DNA of 64,000 nt from Streptococcus ilei (lineage in GTDB: Bacteria; Bacillota; Bacilli; Lactobacillales; Streptococcaceae), in NCBI RefSeq assembly GCF_000479335.1, contig NC_022584.1:124001-188000 (forward strand). The letters are read 5' to 3'. Positions within the stretch are counted from its first letter, which is position 1, and every line of letters begins with the position of its first letter. Of the stretch, positions 34,587-43,887 are shown piece after piece. Made by a program: the position numbers and the translations under genes. The notes beneath the pieces are model-generated. The model was not told the origin of the DNA. It did not search any database and saw nothing but the letters and a program-made list of their open reading frames with translations.

Positions 34587-35927
34587 ATGAAAAATAGAAT
34601 AAAGGACGATGTAAAAGAGCAGTTTTTAACCTCTCTTCAAACCATCATTTCTTATCCTTCGGTTTTAAACGAAGGCGAAAATGGAACACCGTTTGGACAA
34701 GCTATCCAAGATGTCCTTGAGAAAACGTTAGAAATTGCTCAAGAAATGGGCTTTCAAACCTATCTAGATCCTGAAGGATACTATGGATATGCAGAGATCG
34801 GTCAGGGGGAAGAACTCCTGGCCGTTCTTTGTCACTTGGATGTTGTTCCAGCCGGTGATTTAGAAGATTGGCAGACGCCACCTTTTGAGGCGACTCTGAA
34901 AGATGGATGGTTGATCGGACGTGGAGTACAAGATGACAAGGGGCCATCCCTTGCGGCCCTTTACGCAGTTAAGAGTCTGCTTGACCAAGGACTTGTATTT
35001 ACCAAACGGATTCGCTTTATATTTGGTACGGACGAGGAAACTCTCTGGCGCTGTATGAACCGCTACAATCAGCTAGAAGAAAAAGCAGATCTTGGCTTTG
35101 CTCCAGATTCGTCCTTCCCATTAACCTATGCTGAAAAAGGCTTGCTTCAAGTGAAGCTCCATGGACCAGGCTGGGAGGATCGTCCTTTACAAGCTGGTCG
35201 TGCCCTTAACGTGGTACCAGATAAGGCAACTTATAAAGGGGAACGCTTAGAGGAACTTTTACCAGTGATCGAGCAAAGTGGTGTGAACTATACAGAAGAA
35301 ACTGGAGCAGTAACCGTTCTTGGACTGTCTAAACACTCCAAGGATGCGGCTGAGGGTGTCAATGCTATTGTCGGCTTAGCGGAAAGTCTTTCCTTGATCC
35401 AGCCTCATCCAGCCCTTCTCTTTATAGCAGATGCTGTTGGGGAAGATGCGATAGGAGCAGCTCTCTTTGGTGAAATCAAAGATGAACCAAGTGGTGCTCT
35501 TTCCTTCAATATTGCGACCCTCTCTATTGATGAAGAGCAATCTGAAATCGGGATTGATATTCGGATCCCTGTCCTAGCAGATAAGGATGCTTTAGTAGAG
35601 CGATTAACTGAAGTGGCAGCTAGCTATCAACTTCAGTATGAAGAGTTTGATTATGTAGCTCCCCTGTACGTTCCATTAGATAGTCCGTTGGTGAGTACTC
35701 TGATGGCGGTCTACCAAGAAGAAACGGGGGATCAGACTCCAGCTATGTCCTCAGGAGGAGCTACTTTTGCTCGAACCATGGAAAATTGTGTGGCTTATGG
35801 GGCCCTCTTCCCTGATGCTCTCCAAACAGAGCACCAGGCGAATGAACGAGCCAAACTGGATGATTTGTATCGTGCAATGGAAATTTATGCCGAGACCATT
35901 CGACGGTTAGCAGGCAAAGAAGTCTAA
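34587..35927 (+). CDS. arcT: M20-family dipeptidase of the arc operon (ArcT)
   Basis: A 446-residue zinc peptidase of the PepV/Sapep type. Metal and catalytic motifs are LCHLDVVPAGD (His near residue 83), GRGVQDDKGP (bridging Asp near 116) and GTDEETLW (catalytic Glu near 150). In S. gordonii the gene at this position is named arcT; a peptidase could supply arginine from peptides. The start ATG 34587 follows AAGTAGGTGTTTC. Its terminator has been split by the IS element behind it. Confidence 0.88.
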   Translation: MKNRIKDDVKEQFLTSLQTIISYPSVLNEGENGTPFGQAIQDVLEKTLEIAQEMGFQTYLDPEGYYGYAEIGQGEELLAVLCHLDVVPAGDLEDWQTPPFEATLKDGWLIGRGVQDDKGPSLAALYAVKSLLDQGLVFTKRIRFIFGTDEETLWRCMNRYNQLEEKADLGFAPDSSFPLTYAEKGLLQVKLHGPGWEDRPLQAGRALNVVPDKATYKGERLEELLPVIEQSGVNYTEETGAVTVLGLSKHSKDAAEGVNAIVGLAESLSLIQPHPALLFIADAVGEDAIGAALFGEIKDEPSGALSFNIATLSIDEEQSEIGIDIRIPVLADKDALVERLTEVAASYQLQYEEFDYVAPLYVPLDSPLVSTLMAVYQEETGDQTPAMSSGGATFARTMENCVAYGALFPDALQTEHQANERAKLDDLYRAMEIYAETIRRLAGKEV

Positions 35928-35941
35928 TATAGATTTGAAAA

Positions 35942-35957
35942 AAGCTTAGATGGTCAG
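35942..35957 (+). terminator. Left half of the arcT/argR terminator, split by the IS
   Basis: AAGCTTAGATGGT-CAG. The matching half ACCATCTAAGCTT with its T-run is at 37401-37420. Joined without the IS they form a 13-15 bp stem with a CAG loop. Confidence 0.85.
35954..35957 (+). repeat. Target-site duplication (left)
   Basis: TCAG, repeated at 37397-37400 on the other side of the IS. Confidence 0.8.
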
Positions 35958-35964
35958 TGAACTG

Positions 35965-36010
35965 CACCCCAAAAGTTAGACAGAAAAAATCTAACTTTTG
36001 GGGTGTTTTT
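35965..36010 (+). terminator. Terminator hairpin inside the left end of the IS
   Basis: A 16-bp perfect stem (arms 35965-35980 and 35990-36005) followed by TTTTT, directly before orfA. It would shield the transposase from outside transcription and replaces the lost arcT terminator. Confidence 0.8.
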
Positions 36011-36013
36011 ATT

Positions 36014-36550
36014 ATGAAATTGACTTATAAAGATAAAATTCAGATCTATGAACTTAGAAAACAAGGATATAGCTTAGAGCAGCTTTCAAATAAATTTGGG
36101 ATAAACAATTCTAATCTTAGGTACATGATTAAATTGATTGATTGTTACGGAATAGAGTTCGTCAAAAAGGGAAAAAATAGATACTACTCTCCTGAATTAA
36201 AACAAGAAATGATTGATAAAGTTCTACATGAAAACTGGTCTCAAGATAGAGTTTCTCTCGAATATGCTCTCCCAAATCGTGGTATGCTTCCAAATTGGAT
36301 GGCACAATACAAGAAAAACGGGTATACTATTGTTGAGAAAACAAGAGGGAGAGTACCTAAAATGGGACGTAAACGTAAGAAAACTTGGGAAGAAATGACA
36401 GAACTAGAGCGACTCCAAGAAGAGAATGAACGCTTACGTACCGAGGTGGCTTACTTAAAAAAGTTAAAAGAGCTAGAAGACAGGGACGAAGCCTTACAAC
36501 GAGAAAGGCAGAGACAATTAGAGAAATGGCTTCAGGAGGATTTCGACTAG
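36014..36550 (+). CDS. IS3-family transposase OrfA
   Basis: A 178-residue helix-turn-helix protein ([38 protein letters not shown]) with a second HTH and a C-terminal leucine-zipper-like coiled coil ([24 protein letters not shown]). The start ATG 36014 lies just after the internal terminator; an in-frame GTG upstream falls at the IS end and is rejected. The slippery heptamer A AAA AAG at 36457-36463 is in the correct phase for a -1 shift. Confidence 0.9.
   Translation: MKLTYKDKIQIYELRKQGYSLEQLSNKFGINNSNLRYMIKLIDCYGIEFVKKGKNRYYSPELKQEMIDKVLHENWSQDRVSLEYALPNRGMLPNWMAQYKKNGYTIVEKTRGRVPKMGRKRKKTWEEMTELERLQEENERLRTEVAYLKKLKELEDRDEALQRERQRQLEKWLQEDFD
36457..36463 (+). other. Programmed -1 frameshift site
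   Basis: A AAA AAG in the orfA frame. The -1 frame is open from here through to the orfB stop at 37365, so a full OrfAB fusion can be made. Confidence 0.85.
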
Positions 36551-37365
36551 ATTTACTTCTTGAAGCGGCTCGTTTACCTCGCTCAACTTACTACTATCAG
36601 TTGAAGCAACTGGATAGGCTTGACAAAGATAAAGATCTTAAAGCTGAAATTCAATCCATTTTTACTGAGCACAGAGGAAATTATGGCTATCGCCGAATGA
36701 CTCTTGAATTGAGAAATCGTGGTTATATGGTCAATCACAAAAGAGTCCAACGCCTGATGAAGGTCCTTGGTTTAAGTGCTCGAATTCGTCGTAAACGGAA
36801 GTATTCTTCTTACCAAGGAGAGATTGGTAAGAAAGCAGATAATCTTATTCAACGCCAATTTGAAGCAACCAAACCAATGGAAAAGTGCTATACAGATGTG
36901 ACAGAATTTGCCATTCCAGCAAGTAATCAAAAGCTCTACTTATCACCAGTTTTAGATGGCTTTAATAGCGAAATTATCGCCTATAATCTTTCAACTTCAC
37001 CAAACTTAGATCAAGTGGAAGCTATGTTAAACCAGGCTTTCAGTGAGGATCATTACACAAATACTATTCTCCATAGTGATCAAGGATGGCAGTATCAACA
37101 TCAGTATTATCATCATTTTTTAGAGGGTAAAGGAATCCAACCGTCCATGTCACGTAAAGGAAACAGTCCAGATAATGGCATGATGGAGTCCTTCTTTGGC
37201 ATTCTTAAGTCTGAGATGTTTTATGGTTATGAGAAGACCTTTCACTCACTTGAGCAATTGGAGCAAGCTATTGTAGACTATATTGATTATTACAACAACA
37301 AACGAATTAAGATAAAACTAAAAGGACTCAGTCCTGTGCAATACAGAACTAAATCCTTTGGATAA
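36526..37365 (+). CDS. IS3-family transposase OrfB (DDE catalytic domain)
   Basis: A 279-residue integrase-fold domain. The DDE residues are visible in CYTDVTEF (first Asp), [11 protein letters not shown] (second Asp) and [20 protein letters not shown] (Glu). The 5' HTH_21-like part reads [14 protein letters not shown]. It overlaps orfA by 25 bp in the -1 frame. It is probably made mainly as the OrfAB fusion. No stop or frameshift is seen, so the element looks competent to move. Confidence 0.92.
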   Translation: MASGGFRLDLLLEAARLPRSTYYYQLKQLDRLDKDKDLKAEIQSIFTEHRGNYGYRRMTLELRNRGYMVNHKRVQRLMKVLGLSARIRRKRKYSSYQGEIGKKADNLIQRQFEATKPMEKCYTDVTEFAIPASNQKLYLSPVLDGFNSEIIAYNLSTSPNLDQVEAMLNQAFSEDHYTNTILHSDQGWQYQHQYYHHFLEGKGIQPSMSRKGNSPDNGMMESFFGILKSEMFYGYEKTFHSLEQLEQAIVDYIDYYNNKRIKIKLKGLSPVQYRTKSFG

Positions 37366-37400
37366 ATTAATTGTCTAACTTTTTGGGGTCAGTACATCAG

Positions 37401-37420
37401 ACCATCTAAGCTTTTTTTTT
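37401..37420 (-). terminator. Right half of the arcT/argR terminator
   Basis: ACCATCTAAGCTTTTTTTTT; see the left half at 35942. After the insertion this half alone cannot form the original hairpin for either neighbouring transcript. Confidence 0.8.
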
Positions 37421-37889
37421 ATTTGCTAAAGAAGAAGGGGGGAGTAAATTCTTTCAATTTTTCAAAGCAGTCCAAGGCACCTTGATTGTCTTCACAGATG
37501 ATGAGACAGACGTCATCTCCGCAGACGGTTGCGACAATTTGTGGTAATTCCAGGGCGTCTAGGATAGCACCGAAAGACTGAGCCAGTCCAGGGAGAGTTT
37601 TCACCACCACTTGGTTTTGGACGGGACGAAGCATGACGAGGGCATCCTCCATATAAAAACGCAGTCGGTTTTCCCAGCGAGATGGGGCAATGCTATTGAT
37701 AGCATAGTAAGAGGTATCCCCTTCGTTAATTTTTACTAGATTCAAGGATTTGACATCTCTTGATAGAGTTGACTGGGTCACGATGATGCCGTTAGCTTCC
37801 AGGCTGTCCTGTAATTCCTGTTGGGTTCGAATTTTCTTTTCTGAAATAATGGACCGGATCAGACGGTGGCGACTTTCAATCTTATTCAT
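37419..37889 (-). CDS. argR: ArgR/ArcR-family arginine regulator
   Basis: A 156-residue repressor/activator. The N-terminal winged helix ([48 protein letters not shown]) binds ARG boxes. The C-terminal domain with [16 protein letters not shown] forms the arginine-binding hexamer. Streptococci carry several ArgR paralogues; the one beside arc is often called arcR and is needed for arginine induction. It starts 12 bp after queA on the same strand. Confidence 0.88.
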   Translation of the reverse strand: MNKIESRHRLIRSIISEKKIRTQQELQDSLEANGIIVTQSTLSRDVKSLNLVKINEGDTSYYAINSIAPSRWENRLRFYMEDALVMLRPVQNQVVVKTLPGLAQSFGAILDALELPQIVATVCGDDVCLIICEDNQGALDCFEKLKEFTPPFFFSK

Positions 37890-37901
37890 AAGGGGCTCTC
37901 C

Positions 37902-38930
37902 TTATTTGATAAACATAGCATCTCCAAAGCTGAAGAAACGGTAGCCTTGGTCGATAGCGTGCTGATAAGCATCCAGAGTGAGTTCTCGACCTGCGAAGGC
38001 AGAAACGAGCATGACTAAGGTTGATTTTGGTAAGTGGAAGTTGGTTGAAAAGGCATCGACAACCTGCCACTGATAGCCTGGTTTGATAAAGATATTGGTC
38101 CAACCAGAGTCGGCTTGTAACTCCCCATTAAACTTGTTCCCAATTGTTTCTAAGGTTCGGATAGAAGTGGTTCCAACAGCTACGATGCGGTGACCACTCG
38201 CTTTAACTTGCCGAAGGGTTTGGGCAGCTTCTTCAGAGAGTTGATAAAATTCGGAATGCATCTCATGTTGGTCTAGGTTATCGACGGATACAGGACGGAA
38301 GGTACCCAGCCCGACATGAAGGGTTAGATAAACCAAGTGAACCCCTTTGTCTTCAATCTTTTGTAAGAGCTCAGGTGTGAAATGGAGGCCAGCTGTAGGA
38401 GCTGCGGCAGATCCATTTTCTTTGGCATAGACCGTCTGGTAACGTTCCTGATCTTCTAATTTTTCATGGATGTAAGGTGGTAGGGGCATTTCTCCTAGAC
38501 TTTCCAAGACTTCAAGGAAAATCCCTTGATAAGAAAACTCTACGATACATCCTCCGTGTTCCAGCTTTTTGATTAGGGTAGCTTGAAGACGTCCATCTCC
38601 AAAGCTGACGACCCCTCCCTCTTTGAGACGTTTAGCAGGTTTGGCAAGAACCTCCCATTGATCGCCCTCGATATTTTTTAAGAGGAGAAGCTCCACATGA
38701 CCTCCTGTATCCGGTTTGACCCCATGAAGACGAGCTGGAAGGACACGGGTATTGTTCATAACCAAAGCATCCCCTGGTTCTAATTCATTGATAATGGCGT
38801 CAAAATGTTGGTCTTCCATCTGACCTGTTTGTCGATTGAGGATTAGTAGTTTTGAGGCATCGCGCTTCTCTAGTGGGGTTTGCGCAATTAATTCCTCGGG
38901 GAGGTGGAAATCAAAGTCATTCGTGTTCAT
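37902..38930 (-). CDS. queA: S-adenosylmethionine:tRNA ribosyltransferase-isomerase
   Basis: A 342-residue enzyme of queuosine synthesis that adds the epoxycyclopentanediol precursor to preQ1 at tRNA wobble position 34. Family motifs are [24 protein letters not shown] at the start, LPARLHGVK, and the late [16 protein letters not shown]. The length is normal. A promoter with TGATATAAT (-10 at 38981-38986, minus strand) precedes it. argR follows in the same transcript. Confidence 0.96.
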   Translation of the reverse strand: MNTNDFDFHLPEELIAQTPLEKRDASKLLILNRQTGQMEDQHFDAIINELEPGDALVMNNTRVLPARLHGVKPDTGGHVELLLLKNIEGDQWEVLAKPAKRLKEGGVVSFGDGRLQATLIKKLEHGGCIVEFSYQGIFLEVLESLGEMPLPPYIHEKLEDQERYQTVYAKENGSAAAPTAGLHFTPELLQKIEDKGVHLVYLTLHVGLGTFRPVSVDNLDQHEMHSEFYQLSEEAAQTLRQVKASGHRIVAVGTTSIRTLETIGNKFNGELQADSGWTNIFIKPGYQWQVVDAFSTNFHLPKSTLVMLVSAFAGRELTLDAYQHAIDQGYRFFSFGDAMFIK

Positions 38931-39066
38931 GTTCTCTCCTTGTATCTAAATTCTTCTATTTCTTACATTTAACCTTCCCCATTATATCATGAAATAAGAG
39001 TGAAACAAAGGAAATCACTAGGCGAATTTTAAAGGGATGAAGGTGAAAAATCCTTCTTTCGTATGA

Positions 39067-39104
39067 AGAAAGCGCTTGACAAAAATTGGTCTATACCATA
39101 TAAT
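39067..39104 (+). promoter_or_regulatory. nagB promoter with NagR (dre) operator and cre-like site
   Basis: TTGACA (39076-39081), 17 bp spacer, TATAAT (39099-39104). The spacer is filled by the near-palindrome TTGGTCTATACCA (39086-39098), which matches the GntR-type NagR dre operator. A cre-like AGAAAGCGCTTGAC overlaps the -35 box. This predicts repression by NagR without amino sugars and by CcpA with glucose. Confidence 0.8.
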
Positions 39105-39133
39105 GAAAATAAGAAATAAGCGGAGGTCTAATC

Positions 39134-39835
39134 ATGAAAGTTATTGAAGTAGCCAATCAAATCGAAGGAGGGCAGGTTGCTTTTGGCCTGTTAAAAGAAA
39201 AGTTAGAACAAGGTGCGAAAACGCTGGGGCTTGCGACTGGAAGTAGTCCACTTGAATTTTATAAATTGATTCGAGAAAGTGACTTGGATTTCTCAGACAT
39301 GGTCAGTGTCAACTTGGATGAGTATGTCGGTTTGACGGGAGAGGATCCTCAATCTTATCGTTACTTTATGCAGGAAAATTTATTTAATGAGAAACCCTTT
39401 AAAGTCAGCTATCTTCCAAAAGGAAATGAAGATACTGCAGAAGAAGAAACAGCTCATTACAATGAAATTTTGGCCCAAAACCCAGTAGATCTGCAAATTC
39501 TAGGAATTGGTCGCAACGGGCATATTGGTTTTAACGAACCTGGAACCCCTTTTGACAGCCAAACGCATTTGGTCCATTTGGATCAATCAACGATTGAAGC
39601 CAACGCTCGCTTCTTTGAAAAAATTGAAGATGTGCCAACTCAAGCCATTTCCATGGGGATTGCGAATATTCTCGCTGCTAAGTCTATCATTCTCTTTGCC
39701 TATGGAGAATCAAAGGCGCAAGCAATCGCAGGAATGGTCAATGGTCCAAAAACAGAGAGTTTACCAGCGAGTGCGCTTCAAGGTCATCCAGATGTCGTGA
39801 TTATTGCAGACCAAGCAGCCTTGAGCCTACTGTAA
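39134..39835 (+). CDS. nagB: Glucosamine-6-phosphate deaminase
   Basis: A 233-residue enzyme converting glucosamine-6-phosphate to fructose-6-phosphate and ammonia. Motifs are [16 protein letters not shown] (phosphate loop), [11 protein letters not shown] with the catalytic Asp, and [18 protein letters not shown] with the catalytic His. The short form without an allosteric C-terminal extension is typical of Firmicutes. The start ATG 39134 follows AGCGGAGGTCTAATC. Confidence 0.96.
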   Translation: MKVIEVANQIEGGQVAFGLLKEKLEQGAKTLGLATGSSPLEFYKLIRESDLDFSDMVSVNLDEYVGLTGEDPQSYRYFMQENLFNEKPFKVSYLPKGNEDTAEEETAHYNEILAQNPVDLQILGIGRNGHIGFNEPGTPFDSQTHLVHLDQSTIEANARFFEKIEDVPTQAISMGIANILAAKSIILFAYGESKAQAIAGMVNGPKTESLPASALQGHPDVVIIADQAALSLL

Positions 39836-39852
39836 CCAGTTGAAAAAGAGAG

Positions 39853-39888
39853 ACCTATCTGAAATATCCTGAAAGATAGGTTTTTTTA
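39853..39888 (+). terminator. nagB terminator
   Basis: ACCTATCT / AGATAGGT and a T7 run. Confidence 0.85.
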
Positions 39889-39942
39889 TGGATTGAAGTA
39901 TGGTACAATAAGATAAAATTCTATATTTGAGGAAAATATATT

Positions 39943-41277
39943 TTGAAAAAGAAGTTGCTCGTTTTAGGAATCGTCGTCTTATCTCTGCTCCGGCCATTGT
40001 CGATTGTGGCTGATGAGTTAGTGGATATGGCGCAAAAAATGTATCCCAATGATCATGTGCAGGCCTATAACCGACCTAGGTCTTCCCTCGTTATCGACGC
40101 GAATACCGGGGATGTTTTGTGGAGAGACAATATTGATGAGGTGCGGGATCCTGCAAGTATGAGTAAGCTCATGACGTTGTATCTGCTTTTCGAATCCACG
40201 AAAGAGGGGAAGATTACCAAAGATACGGTTGTCACTGCAACAGCTGCGGATCAATCCATGTCAAAAATCTATGAGATTTCCAACAATAACATCGTTGCAG
40301 GCGTAGACTATACGGTCTCTGAATTGATTACCATGACCGCGGTTCCATCCTCCAATGTTGCCACGATTATGTTGGCCAATCTCCTTTCTAACCACGATGC
40401 GGATGCCTTTATTCAGAGGATGAATGAAAAGTCCAAGGAGTTGGGGATGACTAATACCATTTGGAACAATCCTAGTGGTGCGGCCATTTCAACCTTCCAA
40501 GGTTTATATACCAGTTATAACTATCCAAATGATGCTGCTAACCAGACAACTGCAAGAGACTTGGCGATTCTCGTCTATCATTTCGTGAAAGAATATCCTG
40601 AGATTCTTAGCTATACCAATCAGGCTAAGGTGACCGTCAAACAAGGAACTCCTTATGAGGAAACCTTTGATACCTATAACTATTCCTTGCCAGGAGCTAG
40701 ATATGCTCTTGAAGGAGTAGATGGTCTGAAGACAGGCTCGAGTCCTCGTGGTGCCTTTAACTACATCGCAACCGCTAAACGAGGAGAGCAACGAATTATC
40801 TCCGTAGTCATGGGAGTTGGTGATTGGTCTGACCAGGATGGCGAATACTATCGACATCCATTTGGCAATGCCTTGATCGAAAAAGCTTTTGCAGATTATC
40901 GTTATAAGAAGTTATTGGATAAGGGTGTTCAGACGATTGATGGAAAGACCTACACACTGGATCAACCTTTCTATGCCACGGTCAAAAAAGGAGAAGAGAA
41001 TCCAAAACTCGTTGTCAAAAATGGACTGGTAGAGGCGGATTCAGGCTTGATGACCCTATCAGAAAAGATTTCTGATGGACTTCCAGTCAAAGAAGGAGCC
41101 GTGAATCAATCGGATACCCAAAGTACTACGGCTTCAACTACAGGGAAATCCTTCCATTTTCCTCTTGAAAGCCTGATCATTCTGATTCCAATTTTCATTC
41201 TTGCTATGATTCTGTATTTAGAAAAAGCCCGTCGTAAAGAACGTGCGCTCAAGGCTCAGGATCGATACAAAAAATAA
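39943..41277 (+). CDS. dacA: D-alanyl-D-alanine carboxypeptidase (LMW PBP3)
   Basis: A 444-residue secreted, membrane-anchored penicillin-binding protein that trims the D-Ala from peptidoglycan pentapeptides. A signal peptide (residues 1-23) is followed by the three active-site motifs S72-M-S-K75, SSN in AVPSSNVATIM, and KTGS in DGLKTGSSPRG. A C-terminal beta domain and a final membrane helix (SLIILIPIFILAMILYL) end the protein. The start codon is TTG at 39943, preceded by TTTGAGGAAAA. A paralogue lies 1.3 kb downstream. Confidence 0.92.
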   Translation: MKKKLLVLGIVVLSLLRPLSIVADELVDMAQKMYPNDHVQAYNRPRSSLVIDANTGDVLWRDNIDEVRDPASMSKLMTLYLLFESTKEGKITKDTVVTATAADQSMSKIYEISNNNIVAGVDYTVSELITMTAVPSSNVATIMLANLLSNHDADAFIQRMNEKSKELGMTNTIWNNPSGAAISTFQGLYTSYNYPNDAANQTTARDLAILVYHFVKEYPEILSYTNQAKVTVKQGTPYEETFDTYNYSLPGARYALEGVDGLKTGSSPRGAFNYIATAKRGEQRIISVVMGVGDWSDQDGEYYRHPFGNALIEKAFADYRYKKLLDKGVQTIDGKTYTLDQPFYATVKKGEENPKLVVKNGLVEADSGLMTLSEKISDGLPVKEGAVNQSDTQSTTASTTGKSFHFPLESLIILIPIFILAMILYLEKARRKERALKAQDRYKK

Positions 41278-41283
41278 ATAATC

Positions 41284-41315
41284 AAAACTCAACTGAAATC
41301 CAGTTGGGTTTTGTC
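41284..41315 (+). terminator. dacA terminator
   Basis: AAAACTCAACTG / CAGTTGGGTTTT, loop AAATC. Confidence 0.8.
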
Positions 41316-41349
41316 ATTGCCTCTTATATTTAAATTTGAAAGGAAACTA

Positions 41350-42513
41350 ATGAAAGCATTTCGAAATTCCTATTCTGCTTATTTATTTTTATATAGTTTT
41401 TACTTCATGTCGACTGCTCTCTTTACGACTCTAATCTCTGTCTATCTTATCGGCCAGCAGTATTCAGCCAGTCAAGTCTCTCATTTGGTATCAATGGCCT
41501 TTTTCCTATCCATGCTTACCCAGCCCTTATTTGGTTATATCAATGAACGATTTGGTATTGTTAAAATCACCACTTTGAGCTTAGGAGTCCTCATGGCAGG
41601 AGTGGCTGGCTTCATCTGGGCCCCTAACTACTTTTGGTTGACAATTTTTTATGGCTTAGTTTTGCTGTGTCTAAATGGGACGGCTCCCATGATGGAGGTT
41701 TTCGCTACCCAGAGTTCCTATGCTTTTGGAAAAATCCGCGTTTGGGGGACACTAGGGTATGCGGCTGGAGCGCAACTAGCTGGTTGGCTCTATGCTCATC
41801 TTAGCCCCCAGTCTGTATACTATTGTGTTTTGGTAACTATCCTTCTTAGTTTCCTCACTTTAGGAGCTATTCGTATCGACAAGACCAGTCGGGTACAGAA
41901 AGAAGCTGTATCGATCCGTCCTTTGCTCCACAATGGTCCCTATCTCTTTTTCCTACTACTGATGGGGCTTGTGTCGGGCGTGGGTAATATTGGCCATACC
42001 TATATTCCAGCTCTCTTGATGGATAGTGGGCTCCCTGTTCAGATAGCGTCTACGGTTGTGGCCCTATCTGTCGTTGTAGAAGCGCCCCTCATCTTTTTCT
42101 CGGACCGTTTTATGGACCATTGGCCCTTGCGTCTCCTGATTTTGCTTCCTGTGGGGATTCTCTTGCTTCAGTATCTCATCTATGCTCTTCCGAGTCCGGT
42201 CTTCTTAAAAGTGCTGGTCACCCTCTTGGCTAAGCATACGACAGGGATGGTCTTGATCATGGTCTCCTTGCGTTTTATCTCCCAACAGGTGGATAAAAAA
42301 GATCTAGTATTAGCCATGGCTCTTGTGCAAGGAGTCCGCTATCTTGGTACCATTCTCTTGCAACCGCTAGCAGCTTTCTTTGTGGATCACGGAGGATTTT
42401 CAATGATGAGTTACTTCTTGGTGGCTGTCCTGGTCCTCGTCCTTCTACTAAGTCTCTTTTTAAAGATGCCAAAAGGAAAATCTCCAGGTCTCTTTGGGAA
42501 CACGAAGGAGTAA
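41350..42513 (+). CDS. MFS transporter (MFS_1-like)
   Basis: A 387-residue membrane protein with about 12 hydrophobic segments. It belongs to the LacY/NupG-like MFS_1_like group (SAYLFLYSFYFMSTALFTTLISVYLIGQQ; KIRVWGTLGYAAGAQLAGWLY). The substrate is unknown. I start at ATG 41350, after GAAAGGAAAC; the longer frame overlaps the dacA terminator. It lies between two D,D-carboxypeptidase genes, so a link to cell-wall metabolites is possible but only inferred. Confidence 0.8.
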   Translation: MKAFRNSYSAYLFLYSFYFMSTALFTTLISVYLIGQQYSASQVSHLVSMAFFLSMLTQPLFGYINERFGIVKITTLSLGVLMAGVAGFIWAPNYFWLTIFYGLVLLCLNGTAPMMEVFATQSSYAFGKIRVWGTLGYAAGAQLAGWLYAHLSPQSVYYCVLVTILLSFLTLGAIRIDKTSRVQKEAVSIRPLLHNGPYLFFLLLMGLVSGVGNIGHTYIPALLMDSGLPVQIASTVVALSVVVEAPLIFFSDRFMDHWPLRLLILLPVGILLLQYLIYALPSPVFLKVLVTLLAKHTTGMVLIMVSLRFISQQVDKKDLVLAMALVQGVRYLGTILLQPLAAFFVDHGGFSMMSYFLVAVLVLVLLLSLFLKMPKGKSPGLFGNTKE

Positions 42514-42596
42514 AAAGTTTAGGAAATAGAGTTTGTGAATAGAAGGACTTATGCTATAATGGAGAACGATGATGTTTATGAAAGAAATGAGAGAGA

Positions 42597-43886
42597 ATGA
42601 AGTTTAAACGTGCCTTATTTGCGACACTTTCCCTTGCTTGCCTGTCTTTCCCAATGCTAGCAAAGGCGGATGATCTTTATCAACAAGAAGATATCATGTC
42701 GATCACAGAAAAATCAGGGACTTCGGTGGATGAATTTTTCCGTCCCAAGGCTGATATTGTCGTTGATGCTCATACAGGAGCTATTCTTTACGGAGATAAT
42801 ATTGATGCTCCTCGTGACTCCGGTAGTATGGCTAAATTGATGTCCGTCTACGTGCTTCTGAGAGCTATTAAAGAAGGGCAGCTGGATTATGATACCCTGA
42901 TTACAGCGACGGATACGGATGTGATCATTTCTCAAAATCAGAAGTTGAGCAATAGTCCCATTGTGGCGGGTGCTCAATACAAGGTATCTACCCTCCTAAA
43001 TATGATTTTTGTTCCTTCATCCAGTGCTGCTACCATCATGATTGCCAATAAGGTGTCTGGAGGAGATCCAGATAAATTCTTGGATTTGATGAACCAGCGG
43101 GCCCAGGAAATTGGAATGACCAATACCAAGTGGAACAATCCTAATGGTGCCCCAACTGCAGTCTTAGATGGCTACTATAATCCGACCCGCTATGATCAAC
43201 ATGCCATTAACCAAACAACAGCAAGAGATATGTCTATTTTGGCCTATCACATAGTTAATGAGTTCCCTGAAATTCTCAACTATACTAAAAATGCCAAGAT
43301 AACACTCTTCCAAGGGACAGATTATGAAGAAACCCATGAAAATTACAATTATTCCTTGGAAGGTGGAAGGTATTCTCTAAAGGGAGCGGATGGCCTAAAA
43401 ACCGGCTCTAGTCCGACAGCAGATTATAATTACACCTTGACGGTTAATCGCGGAAATCAGCGATTTGTTCAAGTCATTATGGGAGTTGGGCATTACGATG
43501 TGGAAATTGCAGAGAGCCTGCGCCACGTCATTGGAAATGCCCTGATTGAAAGACTGTATCAGGATTATGAGTACAAAGAGGTGCTGCCTGCAGGGGATCA
43601 CACGATTCAGGGGCAAACCTATCACTTAGACAAACCCTTCTATGCTACAGTGAAAAGAGGGACCAATCCAGAGATTAGTGTTCAAAATGGACAACTACAA
43701 ATCGCAAATGGCTTGCAAACGGTATCTCCGTCCATTCAGCAAACGCAGGCTGTAAGCGCAGTAGAAGCGCCCCACCAGAAGACCACGAGTAGTCGTCAAA
43801 AAGGCTGGGATCCAATGTGGCTCTGTTGCTTCCTTCCCTTTATTTTCTTAAGAGTTTTCTTTAACATCAGATATAAGAGAAAATAA
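42597..43886 (+). CDS. Second D-alanyl-D-alanine carboxypeptidase-like protein with a changed SxN motif
   Basis: A 429-residue paralogue of the dacA product: same architecture with signal peptide (residues 1-24, ending AKA), nucleophile motif S77-M-A-K80 and KTGS in DGLKTGSSPTA. The second motif reads VPSSSAATIM instead of VPSSNVATIM, so the conserved Asn of SxN is replaced by Ser. The C-terminus has a hydrophobic segment and a basic end. The Asn helps position the substrate, so activity may be reduced or altered. ATG 42597 has GAGAG close upstream. Repeat copy 2 follows. Confidence 0.85.
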   Translation: MKFKRALFATLSLACLSFPMLAKADDLYQQEDIMSITEKSGTSVDEFFRPKADIVVDAHTGAILYGDNIDAPRDSGSMAKLMSVYVLLRAIKEGQLDYDTLITATDTDVIISQNQKLSNSPIVAGAQYKVSTLLNMIFVPSSSAATIMIANKVSGGDPDKFLDLMNQRAQEIGMTNTKWNNPNGAPTAVLDGYYNPTRYDQHAINQTTARDMSILAYHIVNEFPEILNYTKNAKITLFQGTDYEETHENYNYSLEGGRYSLKGADGLKTGSSPTADYNYTLTVNRGNQRFVQVIMGVGHYDVEIAESLRHVIGNALIERLYQDYEYKEVLPAGDHTIQGQTYHLDKPFYATVKRGTNPEISVQNGQLQIANGLQTVSPSIQQTQAVSAVEAPHQKTTSSRQKGWDPMWLCCFLPFIFLRVFFNIRYKRK

Positions 43887-43887
43887 A

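Larger units (their letters stand above)
35958..37396 (+). mobile_element. Intact IS3-family insertion sequence (IS150-like), 1439 bp
   Basis: Terminal inverted repeats begin TGAACTGCACCCC on the left and TGTACTGACCCC on the right (read inward), with about 22 of 26 matching positions. It carries orfA and orfB joined by a -1 frameshift and is flanked by the 4-bp duplication TCAG. It sits in the loop of the arcT/argR terminator. A 16-bp hairpin with a T5 run lies just inside the left end. Confidence 0.92.

Noticed and set aside
35957..36013. GTG start for the IS orfA at 35957
   Set aside because: It would begin at the IS end, inside the target duplication, and run through a terminator hairpin. 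ATG 36014 is the natural start.
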